Under the pieces are notes generated by a model. It did no database searches. It saw nothing but the letters and a program-made list of their open reading frames with translations, and was not told the origin of the DNA. The position numbers and the translations under genes are program-made. Shown here in pieces: positions 23,503-32,366 of a DNA stretch of 36,151 nucleotides. Position 1 is the stretch's first letter. Each line of letters begins with the position of its first letter. This DNA comes from Comamonadaceae bacterium (lineage in GTDB: Bacteria > Pseudomonadota > Gammaproteobacteria > Burkholderiales > Burkholderiaceae_C), in the NCBI GenBank assembly GCA_947372495.1, contig CANBTZ010000004.1, positions 1 to 36,151 on the forward strand, written 5' to 3'.

Positions 23503-23631
23503 GGGCGGGTCTCCTGGCCAAAATTGACCTTCATCATGTCATGGGGTCGGTGTTTTGCCAAATTTGTCAAATTGCTGCATGGGCTGCGGATCGGCCAAAA
23601 TGGGGTCATCGAATCAACGCAAGAGGCCGTC

Positions 23632-25566
23632 ATGAGGCGCATGGGGTGGATTTTTCGTTCGGGATGCGTGCTCGCATCCCTGCTGGTCTGGGGCCATGTG
23701 TCGGCCCAAGAGCCATTGGCACCGGGCCAGACCAGCGTGCCCGTGGCCAAAGGCGCGGCCTATGTCGGCGTCATGCAATTGCATGTGGATGCCACCGATC
23801 TGGACCACCGCATCTTCCGCGTTCAGCAAACCCTGCCCGTTGTGCCCGGGCCTTTGACGCTCCAGTACCCGCGATTTTTGCCTGGCACGCACGGGCCTTA
23901 TGGCGAGATCGAGCGCTTGGCTGGTTTGCAAATACAGGCCCATGGGCAGCGCATGGATTGGCAGCGAGACACGGTGGATCCTCACCAATTTCACGTTCAA
24001 GTGCCTGTCGGGGTGTCTGAGCTGTCGGTGGCTTTCCAATTTTTGAGCGAGGTGCGAGGGCAGGGAGGGCGCGTCGTGATGACGCGTGAGATGCTCAACC
24101 TGCAGTGGATCAGCACTGTGCTGTACCCCGCCGGATTTGAGGCCATTGGCATCCCGGTGCAAGCGAGCGTGACCCTGCCCGAGGGCTGGCAGCTGGCTTC
24201 GGCGCTTCGGGTGTCTGAGCGCCAGGGCGACATCTGGCGGTTTGAAAAAACCTCGCTGGAGCGCTTGGCTGACTCGCCCATCTTTGCAGGCCAACACCAC
24301 AAACAGATCGCGCTCGATCCTCAAGGTGCGGCCAAACCGGTGGTGCTGAACTTGTTTGCCGATGCCCCTGAGCAGCTGCAAGCCAGCGATGAGCAGATCG
24401 AAGCCCACCGTCAACTGGTCCAACAGACCGACAAGCTGATGGGCGCACGCCATTACCAACATTACGATTTTTTGCTGTCCTTGTCTGAACGCATGGGGGG
24501 CATCGGCTTGGAGCACCACGAAAGCAGTGAAAACGGGGTGCGCCCCGATTATTTCAAGAACTGGGGCAAATCGGTCGGTGCCCGCGAACTGCTGCCCCAT
24601 GAGTACGTGCACTCGTGGAACGGCAAATTCCGCCGCCCCGCCGATTTGAAGACGTCGCATTTCAACGAACCGATGCGCAACAGCCTGCTGTGGTTGTACG
24701 AGGGGCAAACCCAGTATTGGGGTCGGGTGCTGGCCGCACGCAGTGGCCTGGTCACGCCCCAGCAGACCCGCGAGTTGATGGCCCGCACCGCAGCCGAATA
24801 TTCATACCGAGCAGGCAAGCTCTGGCGCAACCTCCAAGACACCACCAACGAGGGCACCATGCGCATCGGGCGCAACGCGGCTTGGCGTGATTGGCAGCGC
24901 GGGGTGGACTACTACGACGAATCCACATTGATTTGGCTGGACGCCGACACCCTCATCCGTGAAAAAAGCCAGGGCATGCGGTCACTTGACGACTTTGCCC
25001 AACTCTTTTTTGGCGTGGCGCCAGGTCGCATCGAGCCACTCACTTACACCTTTGATGACATCGTGGCGACCCTCAACCGGGTTCAGCCACACGACTGGCG
25101 CGCCTTTTTGCGCGAGCGGCTCGACAGCCACGAATTGGCCGCGCCCCTCGACGGCTTGCGCCGCGCAGGATGGCGTCTGGACTGGTCAGAAACCGAAAGC
25201 GAATCGGCTCGCCATTCGGGTGGCCAAAACCGCAACGACGACTTTGCCTATTCGCTGGGTCTGTCGATCAAGCCCGATGGCCAGGTGCAGCAAGTGCGCT
25301 GGAGCAGCCCGGCGTTTGAAGCGGGCATGAGCCCGGCGCTCACGGTGGTGGCGGTGCAGGGCATGGCCTACAAGGCTGAGCGGCTGGCCGCAGCCATCAC
25401 GGCCAACAAAGAGGGCAAGGCCCCCCTGCAGTTGCTGGTCAAAGAAGGCGAGCGCTACCGCACGCTGGTGCTGGACTACCGCTTGGGCCTGCGCTACCCC
25501 AAGCTGGTGCGCATCGACGGTGTGCCTGAAGGCCTGGACGCGGGTGTGCTCAAACCGCGTCCTTGA
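23632..25566 (+). CDS. M61-family metallopeptidase (glycyl aminopeptidase-like) with PDZ domain
   Basis: A 644-residue exported peptidase. A signal peptide (about 1-26, VWGHVSAQ) is followed by an N-terminal beta domain (about 40-190). The catalytic domain carries the zinc motif HEYVHSW (His at about 323 and 327), with the third ligand Glu at about 357 in LYEGQTQYWG. A C-terminal PDZ-like region (about 530-630, SPAFEAGMSPALTVVAVQGM) follows. All zinc residues are intact. ATG 23632 was chosen for the AAGAGG site and the signal peptide. The open frame upstream runs antisense to the neighbouring gene and is not coding. The family trims N-terminal Gly/Ala in the periplasm; the substrate is unknown. 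Confidence 0.9.
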   Translation: MRRMGWIFRSGCVLASLLVWGHVSAQEPLAPGQTSVPVAKGAAYVGVMQLHVDATDLDHRIFRVQQTLPVVPGPLTLQYPRFLPGTHGPYGEIERLAGLQIQAHGQRMDWQRDTVDPHQFHVQVPVGVSELSVAFQFLSEVRGQGGRVVMTREMLNLQWISTVLYPAGFEAIGIPVQASVTLPEGWQLASALRVSERQGDIWRFEKTSLERLADSPIFAGQHHKQIALDPQGAAKPVVLNLFADAPEQLQASDEQIEAHRQLVQQTDKLMGARHYQHYDFLLSLSERMGGIGLEHHESSENGVRPDYFKNWGKSVGARELLPHEYVHSWNGKFRRPADLKTSHFNEPMRNSLLWLYEGQTQYWGRVLAARSGLVTPQQTRELMARTAAEYSYRAGKLWRNLQDTTNEGTMRIGRNAAWRDWQRGVDYYDESTLIWLDADTLIREKSQGMRSLDDFAQLFFGVAPGRIEPLTYTFDDIVATLNRVQPHDWRAFLRERLDSHELAAPLDGLRRAGWRLDWSETESESARHSGGQNRNDDFAYSLGLSIKPDGQVQQVRWSSPAFEAGMSPALTVVAVQGMAYKAERLAAAITANKEGKAPLQLLVKEGERYRTLVLDYRLGLRYPKLVRIDGVPEGLDAGVLKPRP

Positions 25567-25589
25567 ATCTGCCCGCGTCCCTGAGCCCG

Positions 25590-27434
25590 TCAGTCGGGCC
25601 GGCTTGAAACCGCAAAGCGCGCAGCGGCCAGGTGCTGCGCAAGCGTTGGTGCCAAAGGCAAAGGTTCGCCTTCAAGGTGCGCGGCGATCAGCTCGCCCGC
25701 CAGCACCGACAGGCTGATGCCCCGCGCCCCCATGCCCGCACAAATGTGCAGGCCCGGCCAGCGTTCGGCATCGAGCGCGCCCACCGCAGGCACGCGGTCG
25801 GGCAGCGTGCATCGCAAACCTGCCCATCCTTGGACCTGGTCCAGCGCAAAAGCGTTTTGCATGGGCTCGCTCAAGTGCGGCAGCAACGTGGCCAATCGAG
25901 CGTGGTTGGCGGCGTGGTCTTCGTCGCGCAGCAAGGCCTCTGTGCAAGACCGCTCGAAAGTCGAGCCCAGATACCAACCTGGCTCGCCAAGCGCGTTGGC
26001 CCCTTCACCCGGCAAGGGCACACCGGTGATGAAACTGCCGTGTCCGTTGACGGGGAAGGGCGGTAGCTGCCGCACGGCCTTGTCTGGCAGGGCAGACAGC
26101 GGCCCCATGCTGATCTGACCACGCAAGGGGTTCAAAGGCAGGGGGGCTTGCTCGGGCGAGAGGTCTTGCAGCAAGGCCCGCGTGTCGTAACCCCCTGCGA
26201 TGACGAGCACGGGTGCCCGACCGAGTGCCTGGCCTTGGGCGTCAAGCGCCACCCAAAATGGGCCCTCGCGCACCACACGGGCCACATGGGTGTGCCAATG
26301 CACATCGGCGCCGCTCGCCTGCAATTGGGCGTGGGCCAAGGCGCGGGGCCGTAGCCAAGCCCCCAGGCTGTGCCACAACGCTTGGGCTTGCTCGGGCAAG
26401 CCTGCCTGGGCGATCAAGGCCTTGCCCGCAGGTGTGCTCCATTCGTGGCCGGACGCTGGCCAAGCCTCGCCGCTGGGCAGGCTGCGCTTGCCCTCGACCC
26501 GGTGCTCCAGCACGCCCGTGGGCGCCCAGTCCACGCCGTTCTTGAGCAGTTGCGTCGCACGCTGCACCGTGGCGCGCACCCCTGCTCGGGTGATGCGCGA
26601 GAGCACGTTGTCGTCGGGGGACACATGCGGTGCTGTGAGGCCTGCGGGCAAGCCAGAGGCCCCTGCACCGGGGGCCGCGCCAGCATCGAGCACTTGCACC
26701 TGCCAGCCGCGCTGCGCAAGGCTGTAGGCCGTGGCCGAGCCCGAGAGGCCCGCCCCCAAGACCAGCGCCTGGCGGGCCAGTCCGGTGGGGCGCTGCGCGC
26801 TGCGTTGTCGGCTGCGGGGTGTCCAATTCGGGGCAAACACGGCTTGCCATGGTTCGCCAGCGTCATTTGGTGGCTGAGCGTCAAAGCCGCACTGCTGCAG
26901 CGTCTGGTGTGCCTTGTCTGGCCGTGGTCCGGTCGTGAGCCGTGTGCCCGGCCTGCACAGGCGCGAGAGGGCCTTGAGGGTGTGCATCGCGGTGTCGTCG
27001 TCTGCGGGCCAATCGGTCAGTGTGATGTGGTCCACCGCCACGTCGATTTCGCGCAGCAGCTTGTCGCTGGGGCCGATGCACAGCGTCAGTTGCACATGAT
27101 CGGCTTCAAACACCAGGCGGTGGACACCGGGCAGCAGTCCACGCCAGCCCAGTTCCAATTGGCTGACCAAGTCTTTGAGGGAAGGGTGCAGATCGCCCAG
27201 CTGGGCGATGTCGCTGGCGGCCAGTGCCTGGGGCGTCAGCAGGCTGAAAAACAGGCGTTGGGGCCGCTGGGGGTCATTCAGCCAGGCCTGCCAGCTGGCC
27301 AAAAAGTTCAGAACTTGACCCGAGCCGATGCCCAGCGCGTGCCAATGCCGCTGGCCTTGCCAGGCACCGGGCACGAATGCAGCGAGCACGCCTGGATCAG
27401 GCTTGCGGTGGGGGCACGTAGCCTTGGGCGGCAT
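25590..27434 (-). CDS. mnmC: MnmC-like tRNA 5-methylaminomethyl-2-thiouridine biosynthesis protein with eroded methyltransferase half
   Basis: A 614-residue protein. The C-terminal half (from about 225) is the FAD-dependent MnmC2 oxidoreductase: [20 protein letters not shown], later LNPLRGQI and [19 protein letters not shown], ending [18 protein letters not shown]. It removes the carboxymethyl group of cmnm5U34 in tRNA. The N-terminal half should be the SAM-dependent MnmC1 domain. Here the usual opening PYSPRFGDVY segment is missing, the SAM loop is changed to [14 protein letters not shown], and the catalytic DGFAP loop is replaced by [12 protein letters not shown]. The methyltransferase step may be lost or reassigned. 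ATG 27434 overlaps the end of yggX by 38 bases. A TTG (27449) and a later GTG are alternatives. Confidence 0.8.
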   Translation of the reverse strand: MPPKATCPHRKPDPGVLAAFVPGAWQGQRHWHALGIGSGQVLNFLASWQAWLNDPQRPQRLFFSLLTPQALAASDIAQLGDLHPSLKDLVSQLELGWRGLLPGVHRLVFEADHVQLTLCIGPSDKLLREIDVAVDHITLTDWPADDDTAMHTLKALSRLCRPGTRLTTGPRPDKAHQTLQQCGFDAQPPNDAGEPWQAVFAPNWTPRSRQRSAQRPTGLARQALVLGAGLSGSATAYSLAQRGWQVQVLDAGAAPGAGASGLPAGLTAPHVSPDDNVLSRITRAGVRATVQRATQLLKNGVDWAPTGVLEHRVEGKRSLPSGEAWPASGHEWSTPAGKALIAQAGLPEQAQALWHSLGAWLRPRALAHAQLQASGADVHWHTHVARVVREGPFWVALDAQGQALGRAPVLVIAGGYDTRALLQDLSPEQAPLPLNPLRGQISMGPLSALPDKAVRQLPPFPVNGHGSFITGVPLPGEGANALGEPGWYLGSTFERSCTEALLRDEDHAANHARLATLLPHLSEPMQNAFALDQVQGWAGLRCTLPDRVPAVGALDAERWPGLHICAGMGARGISLSVLAGELIAAHLEGEPLPLAPTLAQHLAAARFAVSSRPD

Positions 27435-27672
27435 CGGCTCCCGCACCAAAGAAGTGGTTTTCCATTTGGCGGGCCAAGTATTGGCGGGCGCGCAGGTCGG
27501 CCAGGTTCAGGCGGTTTTCATTGACCAGCATGGTCTGGTGCTTGAGCCAATCGGCCCAGGCTTGTTTGCTCACGTTTTCCCAGATGCGTTTGCCCAGCTC
27601 GCCCGGGTAGGGCGCAAAGTCCAGACCCTCTGATTCGGTGCCGAGTTTGATGCATTGAACGGTGCGTGCCAT
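27397..27672 (-). CDS. yggX: YggX-type Fe(2+)-trafficking / oxidative damage protection protein
   Basis: A 91-residue protein of the YggX family. It opens with [20 protein letters not shown], with the single conserved cysteine at position 7. [19 protein letters not shown] and [20 protein letters not shown] follow. The family helps protect iron-sulfur proteins and handle labile iron. Length and motif order are standard. Its end overlaps the start of mnmC, so the two are probably translated from one mRNA. It is divergent from fpr, another redox-related gene, across a regulatory gap. Confidence 0.95.
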   Translation of the reverse strand: MARTVQCIKLGTESEGLDFAPYPGELGKRIWENVSKQAWADWLKHQTMLVNENRLNLADLRARQYLARQMENHFFGAGADAAQGYVPPPQA

Positions 27673-27880
27673 GTGTGTGTTGCCTTTGGTGTCTTTATGA
27701 GCGCTGGTTATAGGGATATAAAATCTTCATATTTCCAGTTGTGTGCGAATCACAGGAAAATACAGCCCTGTCGCATGATGCGGCTGCCTTTTCAGTGGTC
27801 TCTCAGACCTCAACTGTAGCAATCTTCTGCATCCCCCTCGTGACCTGGGGTCTGATCCCCGTCCAACCTGCTTGACCCAA
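27673..27880. promoter_or_regulatory. Divergent promoter region yggX / fpr
   Basis: A 208-base gap with an AT-rich core (27710-27732, TATAGGGATATAAAATC) suitable for promoters. There are two small hairpins nearer fpr: GGTCT-CTC-AGACC (27797-27809) and GGGG-TCTGAT-CCCC in the last 40 bases. No gene is seen in it. No defined operator could be named. Confidence 0.45.
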
Positions 27881-28657
27881 ATGAGTGCTTTTCTTGAAGA
27901 ACGCGTTTTGAGCGTTCACCACTGGACCGACCGCCTGTTCAGCTTCACCACCACCCGTGACCAGGCGCTGCGCTTTTCCAACGGCCACTTCACCATGATC
28001 GGTTTGCGCCAGGAGAACGGCAAACCGCTGCTGCGCGCCTATTCGATCGCCAGCGCCAACTACGAAGAGCACCTCGAATTTTTGAGCATCAAAGTGCCCG
28101 ACGGCCCGCTGACCTCCAAGCTGCAACACATCCAGGTGGGCGACACCATCGTCGTGGGCCGCAAGCCCACGGGCACCTTGCTGTGCGACTACCTGCTGCC
28201 CGGCAAAAACCTGTACCTGATGTCCACCGGCACGGGTCTGGCCCCGTTCATGAGCATCATCCGCGACCCCGAAACCTATGAGCGTTTCGAGAAAGTCATC
28301 CTCGTGCACGGCGTGCGGCAGGTCAACGAGCTGGCCTACCACGACTACATCACCCAAGAGCTGCCCGCCAACGAGTTCTTGGGCGAGATGGTGACCAACC
28401 AGCTGCTGTACTACCCCACGGTGACCCGCGAGCCCTACAAAAACCAGGGCCGTTTGACCGACCTGATCGAAAACGGCAAGCTTTTTGCCGATCTGGGCCT
28501 GCCCGCGCTCAACCCTGAAACCGACCGCATCATGATTTGCGGCTCGCCCGCCATGCTGCGTGACTTGAAGCGCATTTGCGAGGAGCGCGGCCTCAAAGAA
28601 GGCAACACCAGCACCCCCGGTGCCTTTGTGATCGAGCGGGCTTTTGCCGACGCTTGA
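27881..28657 (+). CDS. fpr: Ferredoxin/flavodoxin-NADP+ reductase
   Basis: A 258-residue plant-type FNR. The FAD-binding motif RAYSIAS is at about 52-58. The NADP-binding GTGLAPFMSIIRDP is at about 114-127, followed by VHGVRQVNELAYHD and MICGSPAMLRDLKRICEE. It ends FVIERAFADA, the usual aromatic-containing tail of bacterial class FNR. ATG 27881 is preferred to an in-frame TTG three codons upstream, although no strong Shine-Dalgarno is seen. It shuttles electrons between NADPH and ferredoxin or flavodoxin and is commonly tied to oxidative stress and iron-sulfur repair. This is the second ferredoxin reductase in the window, of unrelated fold to the first. Confidence 0.95.
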   Translation: MSAFLEERVLSVHHWTDRLFSFTTTRDQALRFSNGHFTMIGLRQENGKPLLRAYSIASANYEEHLEFLSIKVPDGPLTSKLQHIQVGDTIVVGRKPTGTLLCDYLLPGKNLYLMSTGTGLAPFMSIIRDPETYERFEKVILVHGVRQVNELAYHDYITQELPANEFLGEMVTNQLLYYPTVTREPYKNQGRLTDLIENGKLFADLGLPALNPETDRIMICGSPAMLRDLKRICEERGLKEGNTSTPGAFVIERAFADA

Positions 28658-28665
28658 CCCCATCC

Positions 28666-28689
28666 AAACCGGCCCCGGCCGGTTTTTTT
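28666..28689 (+). terminator. Rho-independent terminator of fpr
   Basis: AAACCGGCC pairs with GGCCGGTTT (28666-28685), ending in a run of seven T (28683-28689), just after the fpr stop. Confidence 0.92.
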
Positions 28690-28712
28690 GACGCAGTTGC
28701 AGGGTGGCTTTG

Positions 28713-29054
28713 ATGACTTCCAATCCTGACTGGCGCGTCCATGTGTTGTGTGCACAGTGGTGCGGTGTCTGCCGCGACTACAGCGCCTTTGTAGAGCAGC
28801 AACAACGCCAAAGCCCAGCCCAGTGGGTCTGGGTCGACATCGAGGCCCAGAGCGACATGCTTGGCGATCTGGACATCGAAAACTTCCCGACCTTGCTCAT
28901 CACACAAGGCGATGAACTGCGATTTTTGGGCACCGTCACGCCCCAGCCCGAGGTGGCCGAGCGCTTGCTGCAATCGCTGCTGGATGGCAACCGCTACCCC
29001 TTGAGCGACGCAGGCGATCTGGCCCCTGTGATTGCGGCCCTGAAACCGCTCTGA
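28713..29054 (+). CDS. Thioredoxin-like protein (WCGVC)
   Basis: A 113-residue cytoplasmic thioredoxin-fold protein. The redox motif WCGVC is at about 15-19 in HVLCAQWCGVCRDYSAF. VDIEAQSDMLGDLDIENFPT follows with the cis-proline (FPT) region. No signal peptide is present. The active-site dipeptide GV differs from the GP of thioredoxin 1, so redox properties may differ. ATG 28713 lies after an AGGG stretch. A GTG three codons upstream (28704) is possible. It lies behind the fpr terminator, so it probably has its own promoter. The partner is unknown. Confidence 0.8.
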   Translation: MTSNPDWRVHVLCAQWCGVCRDYSAFVEQQQRQSPAQWVWVDIEAQSDMLGDLDIENFPTLLITQGDELRFLGTVTPQPEVAERLLQSLLDGNRYPLSDAGDLAPVIAALKPL

Positions 29055-29181
29055 GCCGCTTGCGCTTTTTCTATAGATGATTTCGGCATTAACAAACTTA
29101 AAAACAGTAGTTTGAGTTTTAAAGAGTTGAACCCAGAATCCGCTCCATCGTCAAAAAGACGAAGCATTTCTGGAGTTCTTC
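29055..29181 (+). promoter_or_regulatory. Promoter/leader region of sbp
   Basis: AT-rich 127-base gap. It contains TTTCGGCATTAA (29081-29092), similar to the TTTTGGCATAAA before the cys operon, and an imperfect dyad CTTAAAAAC...GTTTTAAAG. GGAG lies 8-10 bases before the sbp ATG. Sulfur control is likely but no site is proven. Confidence 0.45.
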
Positions 29182-30186
29182 ATGACCACACACCGCCGTT
29201 TCACCCAACTCATCGCCAGCGCCGCTTTAGGCTTGTCTGCTTTGGCAGCCCATGCCCAGGTCAGCCTGCTCAACGTCTCGTACGACCCCACCCGCGAGCT
29301 GTACGTTGAGTTCAACCAGGCTTTCGCCAAGCAATGGAAAGCCAAGACCGGCCAAGACGTGGCCATCAAGCAGTCGCATGGCGGCTCGGGCAAACAGGCC
29401 CGCTCTATCATCGACGGCCTGGACGCCGATGTGGCCACGCTGGCGCTGGCCGGTGACACCGACGCGCTGTCCGAAGTGGGCAAGCTGATCCCCAAAGACT
29501 GGCAAAAGCGCTTGCCGCACAACAGCTCGCCTTACACCTCGACCATCATTTTGGTGGTGCGCGAAGGCAACCCCAAGGGCATCAAAGACTGGGACGATCT
29601 GATCAAGCCCGGCGTCAAAGTCATCACGCCCAACCCCAAGACCTCGGGCGGCGCCCGCTGGAACTACCTGGCCGCTTGGGAATTTGCCAAGCGCAAATTT
29701 GGCAGCGATGACAAGGCCAAAGATTTTGTGAAAAAGCTCTACGAGAACGTGCCCGTGCTCGACACCGGGGCCCGAGGTTCGACCATCACCTTTGCCCAGC
29801 GCAACCAGGGCGATGTGCTGATCGCCTGGGAAAACGAGGCCTACCTGCTCGAAAAAGAGTTCTCGGCCAAGTTCGACGTGGTCTACCCCTCGCTGTCCAT
29901 CCTGGCCGAGCCTGCGGTCTCCATCGTCGACAAGAACGTCGACAAGAAAGGCACCCGCGCGGTGGCCCAGGCGTACCTGGAATACCTCTACACCGACGAA
30001 GGCCAGGACATTGCGGGCAAGAACTTCTACCGTCCCATCTCGGCCAAGGCCCAGGCCAAATACGCCAAGCAGTTCCCCAAGCTCAACCTGGTGACCATCG
30101 ACAACGCTTTTGGCGGCTGGACCAAGGCCAGCAAAGACCACTTTGCCGATGGTGCAAGTTTTGACCAGATTTACACCAAGAAGTGA
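29182..30186 (+). CDS. sbp: Sulfate/thiosulfate ABC transporter periplasmic binding protein
   Basis: A 334-residue protein of the Sbp/CysP family. A signal peptide (about 1-26, ending AHAQ) is followed by [20 protein letters not shown]. The family core [20 protein letters not shown] contains the sulfate-binding Ser/Gly loop. [18 protein letters not shown] and [14 protein letters not shown] are also diagnostic. It captures sulfate for the CysTWA permease. Usually cysT, cysW and cysA follow directly. Here the next gene is a convergent glycosyltransferase, so sbp is separated from its permease. GGAG precedes the ATG. It fits functionally with the cys operon 10 kb away. Confidence 0.95.
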   Translation: MTTHRRFTQLIASAALGLSALAAHAQVSLLNVSYDPTRELYVEFNQAFAKQWKAKTGQDVAIKQSHGGSGKQARSIIDGLDADVATLALAGDTDALSEVGKLIPKDWQKRLPHNSSPYTSTIILVVREGNPKGIKDWDDLIKPGVKVITPNPKTSGGARWNYLAAWEFAKRKFGSDDKAKDFVKKLYENVPVLDTGARGSTITFAQRNQGDVLIAWENEAYLLEKEFSAKFDVVYPSLSILAEPAVSIVDKNVDKKGTRAVAQAYLEYLYTDEGQDIAGKNFYRPISAKAQAKYAKQFPKLNLVTIDNAFGGWTKASKDHFADGASFDQIYTKK

Positions 30187-30217
30187 TCACCCCCTGATAG
30201 GCATCTCTGGCCTTGCT

Positions 30218-31744
30218 TCAAAGCGATTCTGGCGGCTCTGCGTAGAGTCGCCAGCTCCATCCGCTGGGCAGGATGGTGCGATCGTCGGGGCCGGTGTGGG
30301 GTGGCCACAGTTCGACCACGCCCGCAAAGTGCAACTCTTGGGGATGAATCCAGGGGCTGATTTTGAGGTTGCGGTCGATCAAAACTTTGGGCTTGTCAGG
30401 CAATGCCAAAGACACGGCTCCAGCCGCTGCGGCGGGACCCACGATGATCTTGAACGTCCCACCCACGGCTTCTCGAGCCGATGCGTCCAGTTCCTTGGCC
30501 AATGCATGGCTGTCAAACATGCGCCAGCGGTGCGCTTCGTGGCTGGCGCAACACCCATAAAAAGAAGTTTGGTAGGACTGCAGCAAGAGCAGGCCCTGAA
30601 TCAGGGCAAAGAGGCCGAGGGCGAGCCAGGTGAGCGGTGTGCAAATCCAGCGCTTGTGCAAGCTCAGCACAACCATCATGGGCGGCACGATCCAGATGGC
30701 GTAAGCGGTGCCCCATTGCATTTGCAAGTCCATGCCAGCCAGCAGGCCCAGCAGTGTGATGCACACAGGTGGGAGTACGCCCCAAATCAAGAGGAAGCGC
30801 TTGCCTGAAATGATGCTGGTGTCTTCAGTCGGGGGTGCTCGCTCAGGCTCGCTCAATGCCTTGAGGCTCAGCAAGAGGAGCAATGCGGGCAGGCAGCGGT
30901 TGAGCACCAAGTCCAACAGCCAAAGGCCACTGTGCAGGCGGTGGCTGAAGTTAACACCGCCTTCGAGGAAAGCGGGTCTGGATGTCTTCATGGCATACCG
31001 GATCGGGCTGTCGGCATAGTCTTGCTGCAATAGCCAAAGCAGGTGGGGCATGAAAATCACGGAGGCGGTTAGACATGCCAAACCTAGGCCACGCAAGTGA
31101 TGGCGATTGCGCCAGGGTTGGAGTTGCCAGACCAGGCAAGCGCTGGGCGCAAGCACCAAGAGGTATTGGTATTTGCTGAGCATGCCCATGCCTGCCGCTG
31201 CGCCCAGACCTATCCACCAATGGGTTCGACCCGTGTTCAAGATCATCCACCAGCAGTGGGCACTCAAGCAAACGCACAACATCAGCAGGGTGTTGTGGTT
31301 GTAATAGTTGAGTCGGCCGTTGTAGAAGGTGATGCACAAACCTGCCAGCAGGGCGATGTAGGCGCTGGGTCGGCCTCAAATTTCTCGGATCAGGTTCCAG
31401 AAAATCAGAGCCGAAGTCAATGTGCAGGCCGCACCAAGTACGGCGGTGGTCAGTGCACTGTACCCACTCAAGCGCGCAGGCAGGGCCAGTAACCAGGTGG
31501 GCAGTGGTGGATGTTTGTAATACCCCCATTCAAGCGAGTGGCTCCAGACCAATTGTTCGATGCTGTCCATGGGAGGCGACAACGCGACCGTCACCAAAAG
31601 CCCAAGCCATACTGCACTGAACAGGCACACCAACACCATCACGCTGCGAACAGAGTCGATCGGCGTTTGAGCGATGGATGCGGCTTGCCATCCTTGGGTT
31701 CGGGTGGACCAGCTGCTTTTGATCAGGGATCTGCGAAAGGGCAT
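30218..31744 (-). pseudogene. GT39/ArnT-like membrane glycosyltransferase broken by one in-frame TGA
   Basis: Read as one frame, it would encode 508 codons of a PMT/ArnT-like enzyme that moves a sugar from a polyprenyl-phosphate donor. The N-terminal part has a transmembrane helix and the luminal loop SPPMDSIEQLVWSHSLEWGY then YKHPPLPTWLL, the family DE/PPL motif. After codon 122 a TGA (31376-31378) interrupts FWNLIREI*GRPSAYIALLA. The frame then continues without shift through further helices (GRLNYYNHNTLL, GMLSKYQYLL) to a C-terminal soluble part. A single TGG-to-TGA change would explain it. The upstream 195-base gap is AT-rich, and no ribosome site is clear. It could also be a sequencing error. 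Confidence 0.82.
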
Positions 31745-31939
31745 TTAAATTATGGAAATTGTAGATTTAAGCAAGCCCCTGATTATCTTCTGTAAATGGA
31801 AAAGATGCAGTGCTTGTCTTATTGACTTGGCGGTGTGGCATGCGATGTCTTACCTTTCAGATCAATGTGCAGCGCTGGGCAAAACCCCTTGTGTCGCGCA
31901 AAACACCGACAAGCCGATGCGCGGCGTTCAGGCTGCGCG
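31745..31939. other. Intergenic gap, AT-rich, no gene seen
   Basis: A 195-base gap between the broken glycosyltransferase and arsR, both on the minus strand. The part next to the glycosyltransferase (31745-31800) is AT-rich and promoter-like. The rest shows no convincing hairpin with a U tract, RNA gene or open frame of note. Confidence 0.6.
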
Positions 31940-32278
31940 TCAGGACATTGAGCTGAAAGCCGCCCGGCGCTCGGCCGCTTTTTCCATCTGGCGGGCGATG
32001 TTGCCACAGACCAGGTCGCACAGTGCAAAGATGGATGGGTCGGCGATGCGGTAGTAGGCGCTGGTGCCTCGGCTTTCGCGCTCGACCAGGCCTTGCTGCG
32101 TCATCAGGGCCAGGTGGCGCGACACGTTGGGGGCGGTGAAGCCGCACATCTGGGCCAGCTCGCCCACATTGCGCTCGCCCGAGCGCAGGATGTTGAGGAT
32201 CTGCAACCGAGTGGGTTCGGCCAGCACTTGGAAGTAGGCCGCGACTTCGATCAATGCGCCTTCGGGTAACTGTTCCAT
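31940..32278 (-). CDS. ArsR/SmtB-family transcriptional repressor
   Basis: A 112-residue winged-helix regulator: VLAEPTRLQILNILRSGERN (about 18-37), the recognition region LAQMCGFTAPNVSRHLALMT (about 41-60), and the wing GLVERESRGTSAYYRIAD. It is typical of ArsR-family repressors that leave DNA on binding metal or on thiol oxidation. Three cysteines (45, 87, 91) could sense a metal or reactive sulfur species. They do not form the classic ELCVC site. It is divergent from the RND efflux genes across an AT-rich dyad, so it very likely represses them and itself. The inducer is unknown. Confidence 0.88.
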   Translation of the reverse strand: MEQLPEGALIEVAAYFQVLAEPTRLQILNILRSGERNVGELAQMCGFTAPNVSRHLALMTQQGLVERESRGTSAYYRIADPSIFALCDLVCGNIARQMEKAAERRAAFSSMS

Positions 32279-32309
32279 GGTTTGTGCTTTTCGTTGTTGC
32301 TTTTTTTAT

Positions 32310-32345
32310 TGTATCATTTGATAATTAGCTAATCAGTTAAATAAG
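32310..32345. promoter_or_regulatory. Divergent promoter/operator between arsR and efflux genes
   Basis: A very AT-rich stretch with the palindrome ATTAGCTAAT (32324-32333), flanked by loosely symmetrical ATTTGAT and ATCAGTTAAAT. ArsR-type operators are AT-rich imperfect dyads in such positions. Confidence 0.55.
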
Positions 32346-32366
32346 CAAATAGAGAAGGAAAAGACG

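Noticed and set aside
22963-23631. Upstream extension of the M61 peptidase frame
   Set aside because: It overlaps the glutamate-synthase-like gene in antisense. The signal peptide and ribosome site place the start at 23632.
31376-31378. Selenocysteine or programmed read-through at the TGA in the glycosyltransferase
   Set aside because: No selenocysteine-type hairpin is evident after it and the family has no redox residue there. A nonsense mutation or base error is simpler.
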